A DNA stretch of 7,229 nt from Planctomycetaceae bacterium (lineage in GTDB: Bacteria; Planctomycetota; Planctomycetia; Planctomycetales; Planctomycetaceae), in the NCBI GenBank assembly GCA_020426425.1, contig JAGQQB010000186.1, positions 1 through 7,229 of the forward strand, read 5' to 3'. Below, piece by piece: positions 6,201-7,229 of this stretch (position 1 is the stretch's first letter; the number at the start of each line of letters is the position of its first letter). The translations under genes were made by a program, and so were the position numbers. The notes beneath the pieces are model-generated. The model saw only the letters and a program-made list of their open reading frames with translations. It did not search any database and was not told the origin of the DNA.

Positions 6201-7229
6201 TGAGAGCACGCTGAGCCTGGTCATTCGCCAGACGCAGAAGGTGCATCAGGAAATCGCCGACCTGCTCGACCAGTTGCGTCGTCTGCAGGACGTCCAGGTG
6301 ACCATCGAAGTCCGGTACATCACCGTGAGCGATCAGTTCTTCGAACAGATCGGGATCGACTTCGACTTCAACGTGCAGGACACCGTCGGTGGACCGAATG
6401 TGGATGACGACTTCAACCCGATCCGTCCGTTCGGCTCGGTCGATCCGACCAACGGCACGGCCGGTGGTGCTGGTAGCACGGCAGGTGGCGGCGGTGGCGG
6501 CGGTCAGCAGAATCAGCAGGCGACGGCACTGGCTCCATTCCGAGCCCAACCGAGTCTGAACTTGATTGGACGTGACAACTGGCCGAACCGCACCGTGGTT
6601 GGTCTGGTGAACAACTCGCAGACCTTCAGCCCGGAACTCGACATTCCATTCCGTCAGGGTTCGTTCGACCTCGCCGCACCATCATTCGGTGGGTTCGACG
6701 CGAACGCCGGGATTCAATTCGGCATGGCCATCCTGAGCGATATTGAAGCCTTCATGTTCGTGCGGGCGGCTCAAGGAGATCGTCGGTCGAACATCATGTT
6801 TGCTCCGAAGCTGACCCTCTTCAACGGCCAGTTCGGTACCGTGAACAGCACCGTGTCACGACCATTCGTGATCTCGCTGACTCCGGTTTCCAGTACGTTT
6901 AACATCGGCTTCCAGCCACAGATCGCCACGATTCCTGAAGGAACCATCCTGACGGTGCGTGCGGTCGTCTCGGCCGACCGACGTTATGTTCGCCTGAGCG
7001 TGTTGCCATCGTTCACCAGTGTGACCGACGTGTTCACCTTCTCCTTCATCGGCGGTGCCGGTGGTGGGGGTGGCGGGATCGGCGGCCTGGGTGGCGGCGG
7101 TGGCTTCGGCGGTGGCGGCGGTGGCTTCGGCGGTGGCGGCTTCGGTGGCGGCGGCGGTGGCTTCGGCGGCGGAGGCTTTGGTGGTGGCGGTGGCGGCCAG
7201 CGAGGTCAGCAAGGTGGAGCGGCCGGAAC
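3133..7229 (+). CDS. Giant secretin (type II/III secretion or type IV pilus GspD/PilQ family), 3' end outside window
   Basis: Secretins form multimeric outer-membrane gates for protein secretion or pilus passage. The frame is open for 1365 codons and runs off the window; typical GspD/PilQ proteins are about 600-750 residues. Order of parts: Sec signal peptide (1-26: FKIFGLLACGGLIAA, cleavage likely after THA); Pro/Ala linker with NPFA motifs (27-80); about six diverged helical repeats (81-566); a long charged, partly coiled-coil region with TPR-like pairs (594-805); an STN-like domain (about 817-905, LHFENAPLAQVMQHVA, GINVVVDEAG); a VADLVVPV stretch and Asn/Gly/Pro linker (917-996); a Secretin_N-like segment (about 1000-1055, STLSLVIRQTQKVHQEIA); the first secretin strand (VTIEVRYITV, 1056-1064); a Gly/Gln insert (1111-1129); secretin barrel strands (NIMFAPKLTLFNGQ, 1220-1233; GTILTVRAVV and YVRLSVLPSF, 1270-1294); and a Gly/Phe tract (1307-1355). 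The C-terminal secretin motif (VPDG..LLGG and P.L..IP type) is not yet reached, so the gene should continue. No cysteine occurs after residue 10. The substrate is unknown. Confidence 0.9.
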   Translation, partial: MFKIFGLLACGGLIAASAWLAGPTHAQDPAGTEANPFAQFQRPAQQASPTGEASNPFAPREAAAPAPVSPFAPSSGRSGSLADANRLRILDLMRQARTKFEAGEQDEALRLASVAARMSTAWQVQFAPTEQSPAQLLSQIQGGTPAPTANSGAIFAEQSAPLPAQAPQDEAGRKEYAQQLLKAARADIRAGRLQDAQAKVHQVRQLETTYDPFDLRPEQVMVELAQAMPANPTGPSDNLAGLNAAPAMQPVAEHAPFASATPQDPKTQAMELVRLARSSLERGHFDEARGLAIEAQQLGVSWTLLDDRPEHVLADIGRKSGTEIFAASARPAMEGNVQTVSSEQDALTHARAELHAARELMQAGQFDEARQKALAISQLDVAYGLSDDRPDLILQELQVAESRGMTPALAQNGGNLSPEQQKAQALRLLQDARESMQKGQLDVAANQLRQAEQFDVAYELFEETPERIRDDLSRAMAGVPAGSAAGVASTGNPFAGGVVRADAQQPQSFDFPADATASELFNEGVAQLRSGNRDHAYAAFLAAHNSGERLDPFRQQQLQDKLRELAPRQGMIQQVSNEEGATRVGLLPAPRGELIDSAMQEQVVRFERLRVETLQAMTKAEQLRDKKPEAALELIDQTLQSIDNSELGEERTGALAASLRSTRSSIETYMRQKAPIFEMERKNAEVKSLIERDLQTRLRVEQDLAELVDKFNDLMDQKRFAEAHAISQQARELDATNPVVVNMDLKSQFALRNDRIDRLKRDKENAVWTQLQDVEDSSFSPVSDAHPMVYSENWGELKERRKAAPTDAREQSETEMRVRQSLRNPVSLHFENAPLAQVMQHVADTQGINVVVDEAGLTEEGISATTPVSIGVDGIQLRSALNLLLHPLNLDYSIENEVLNITSRLRQQGELETAVYQVADLVVPVSVRAPTSVFQQGTGFNLGGSTVPVNQSIPAYPALGGGLAQIPANPLTANVPALNGQNASLQGPSAQNFEFDALSDLITTTVSPQSWDEIGGQGSITNHESTLSLVIRQTQKVHQEIADLLDQLRRLQDVQVTIEVRYITVSDQFFEQIGIDFDFNVQDTVGGPNVDDDFNPIRPFGSVDPTNGTAGGAGSTAGGGGGGGQQNQQATALAPFRAQPSLNLIGRDNWPNRTVVGLVNNSQTFSPELDIPFRQGSFDLAAPSFGGFDANAGIQFGMAILSDIEAFMFVRAAQGDRRSNIMFAPKLTLFNGQFGTVNSTVSRPFVISLTPVSSTFNIGFQPQIATIPEGTILTVRAVVSADRRYVRLSVLPSFTSVTDVFTFSFIGGAGGGGGGIGGLGGGGGFGGGGGGFGGGGFGGGGGGFGGGGFGGGGGGQRGQQGGAAG
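3373..4830 (+). repeat. About six diverged helical (TPR-like) repeats in the secretin N-terminal region
   Basis: Six protein-level modules of about 55-62 residues lie at residues 81-141, 169-228, 264-319, 343-404, 417-476 and 514-566. Each has a helix-turn-helix core of the form A..LL..AR..L..G..DEA...A..A. The turn glycines are G103, G191, G283, G364, G439 and G531. Most then carry an aromatic residue and an acidic-RPE-type cap: DLRPEQV (repeat 2), DDRPEHV (3), DDRPDLI (4), EETPERI (5). Repeats 3-5 are the most alike (QLGVSW, QLDVAY, QFDVAY); repeats 1 and 6 are more diverged. Modules are joined by Pro/Ala-rich linkers. The pattern resembles TPR helix pairs but is longer than 34 residues. 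Such repeats usually bind partner proteins or peptidoglycan; which applies here is unknown. Confidence 0.75.
5584..5847 (+). other. STN-like (secretin/TonB N-terminal) domain of the secretin
   Basis: Residues 818-905 show the beta-alpha-beta-beta pattern of the small N0-type domain: strand VSLHFENAPL, helix AQVMQHVADTQG, strand INVVVDEAG, then VSIGVDGIQLRSALNLLL and a closing pair ending in LNITSR. In secretins this domain lies in the periplasm and contacts inner-membrane or substrate components. Confidence 0.75.
6463..6519 (+). repeat. Gly7/Gln-rich low-complexity insert in the secretin
   Basis: After the first secretin strand the protein runs through GGAGSTA, seven consecutive glycines (6484-6504) and QQNQQ (6505-6519). 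It reads as a flexible loop between the start of the secretin domain (about residue 1080) and its next recognisable strands (about 1200). The codons mix ggt and ggc, so it is not a pure nucleotide microsatellite. Confidence 0.7.
7051..7197 (+). repeat. Gly/Phe tandem repeat tract in the secretin
   Basis: From residue 1307 to 1355 the protein is almost only Gly, with single Phe spacers. From 7108 it reads G6-F-G4-F-G6-F-G4-F-G6. The two 36-bp units (7108-7143 and 7144-7179) encode the same 12 residues and differ in five codons, all at the third base. The tract directly follows barrel strand YVRLSVLPSF and comes before any closing secretin motif, so it is probably a long loop inside the secretin domain rather than a C-terminal tail. 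A Gln/Gly/Ala segment (RGQQGGAAG) follows to the window edge. Confidence 0.85.

Noticed and set aside
7051..7197. CRISPR array or minisatellite as the source of the repeat tract
   Set aside because: The units lie in frame within a coding sequence, have no unique spacers, and vary mainly at third codon positions.
6856..7212. Minus-strand Ala/Thr-rich open frame (118 codons)
   Set aside because: It is the antisense reading of the Gly/Phe tract; Ala and Thr runs are what GGC/GGT repeats give on the other strand.

Overview
The window reads as chromosomal DNA of a planctomycete. This rests on the architecture of the third gene: a very large secretin with an N-terminal helical repeat region, a conserved 'VADLVVPV' stretch and a glycine-rich insertion, which I associate with Planctomycetes. 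The moderately GC-rich codon use fits, but the genus cannot be fixed by eye. All three genes are on the plus strand; no tRNA, rRNA, insertion sequence, phage gene or CRISPR array is visible.

Layout. (1) 1-1390: the C-terminal part of Mfd, the transcription-repair coupling factor, whose 5' end lies outside the window. (2) 1391-1584: a 194-bp gap with a long inverted repeat just before the next start. (3) 1585-2775: a 396-residue lipoprotein of the SurA/parvulin peptidyl-prolyl isomerase family, with both conserved parvulin histidines apparently replaced by glutamine. (4) 2776-3132: a 357-bp non-coding stretch with several inverted and direct repeats and a strong Shine-Dalgarno sequence at its end. 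(5) 3133-7229: a giant secretin (outer-membrane channel of the type II secretion/type IV pilus superfamily) that starts with TTG and runs off the right edge after 1365 codons. It carries a signal peptide, about six diverged helical repeats separated by linkers with 'PFA' or 'IFA' motifs, a long helical region, an STN-like domain, part of the secretin domain, and a Gly/Phe tract that appears to interrupt the secretin barrel.

How they fit together. Mfd is a cytoplasmic housekeeping repair protein with no evident functional tie to its neighbours. The lipoprotein and the secretin are both exported envelope proteins. A SurA-like periplasmic chaperone beside a large outer-membrane channel suggests, as inference only, a role in its folding or assembly. 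The 357-bp gap argues that the secretin has its own promoter. The points most worth following are the repeat module and linker motifs of the secretin, its Gly/Phe tract with almost only synonymous change between two 36-bp copies, and the structured non-coding regions upstream of genes two and three.
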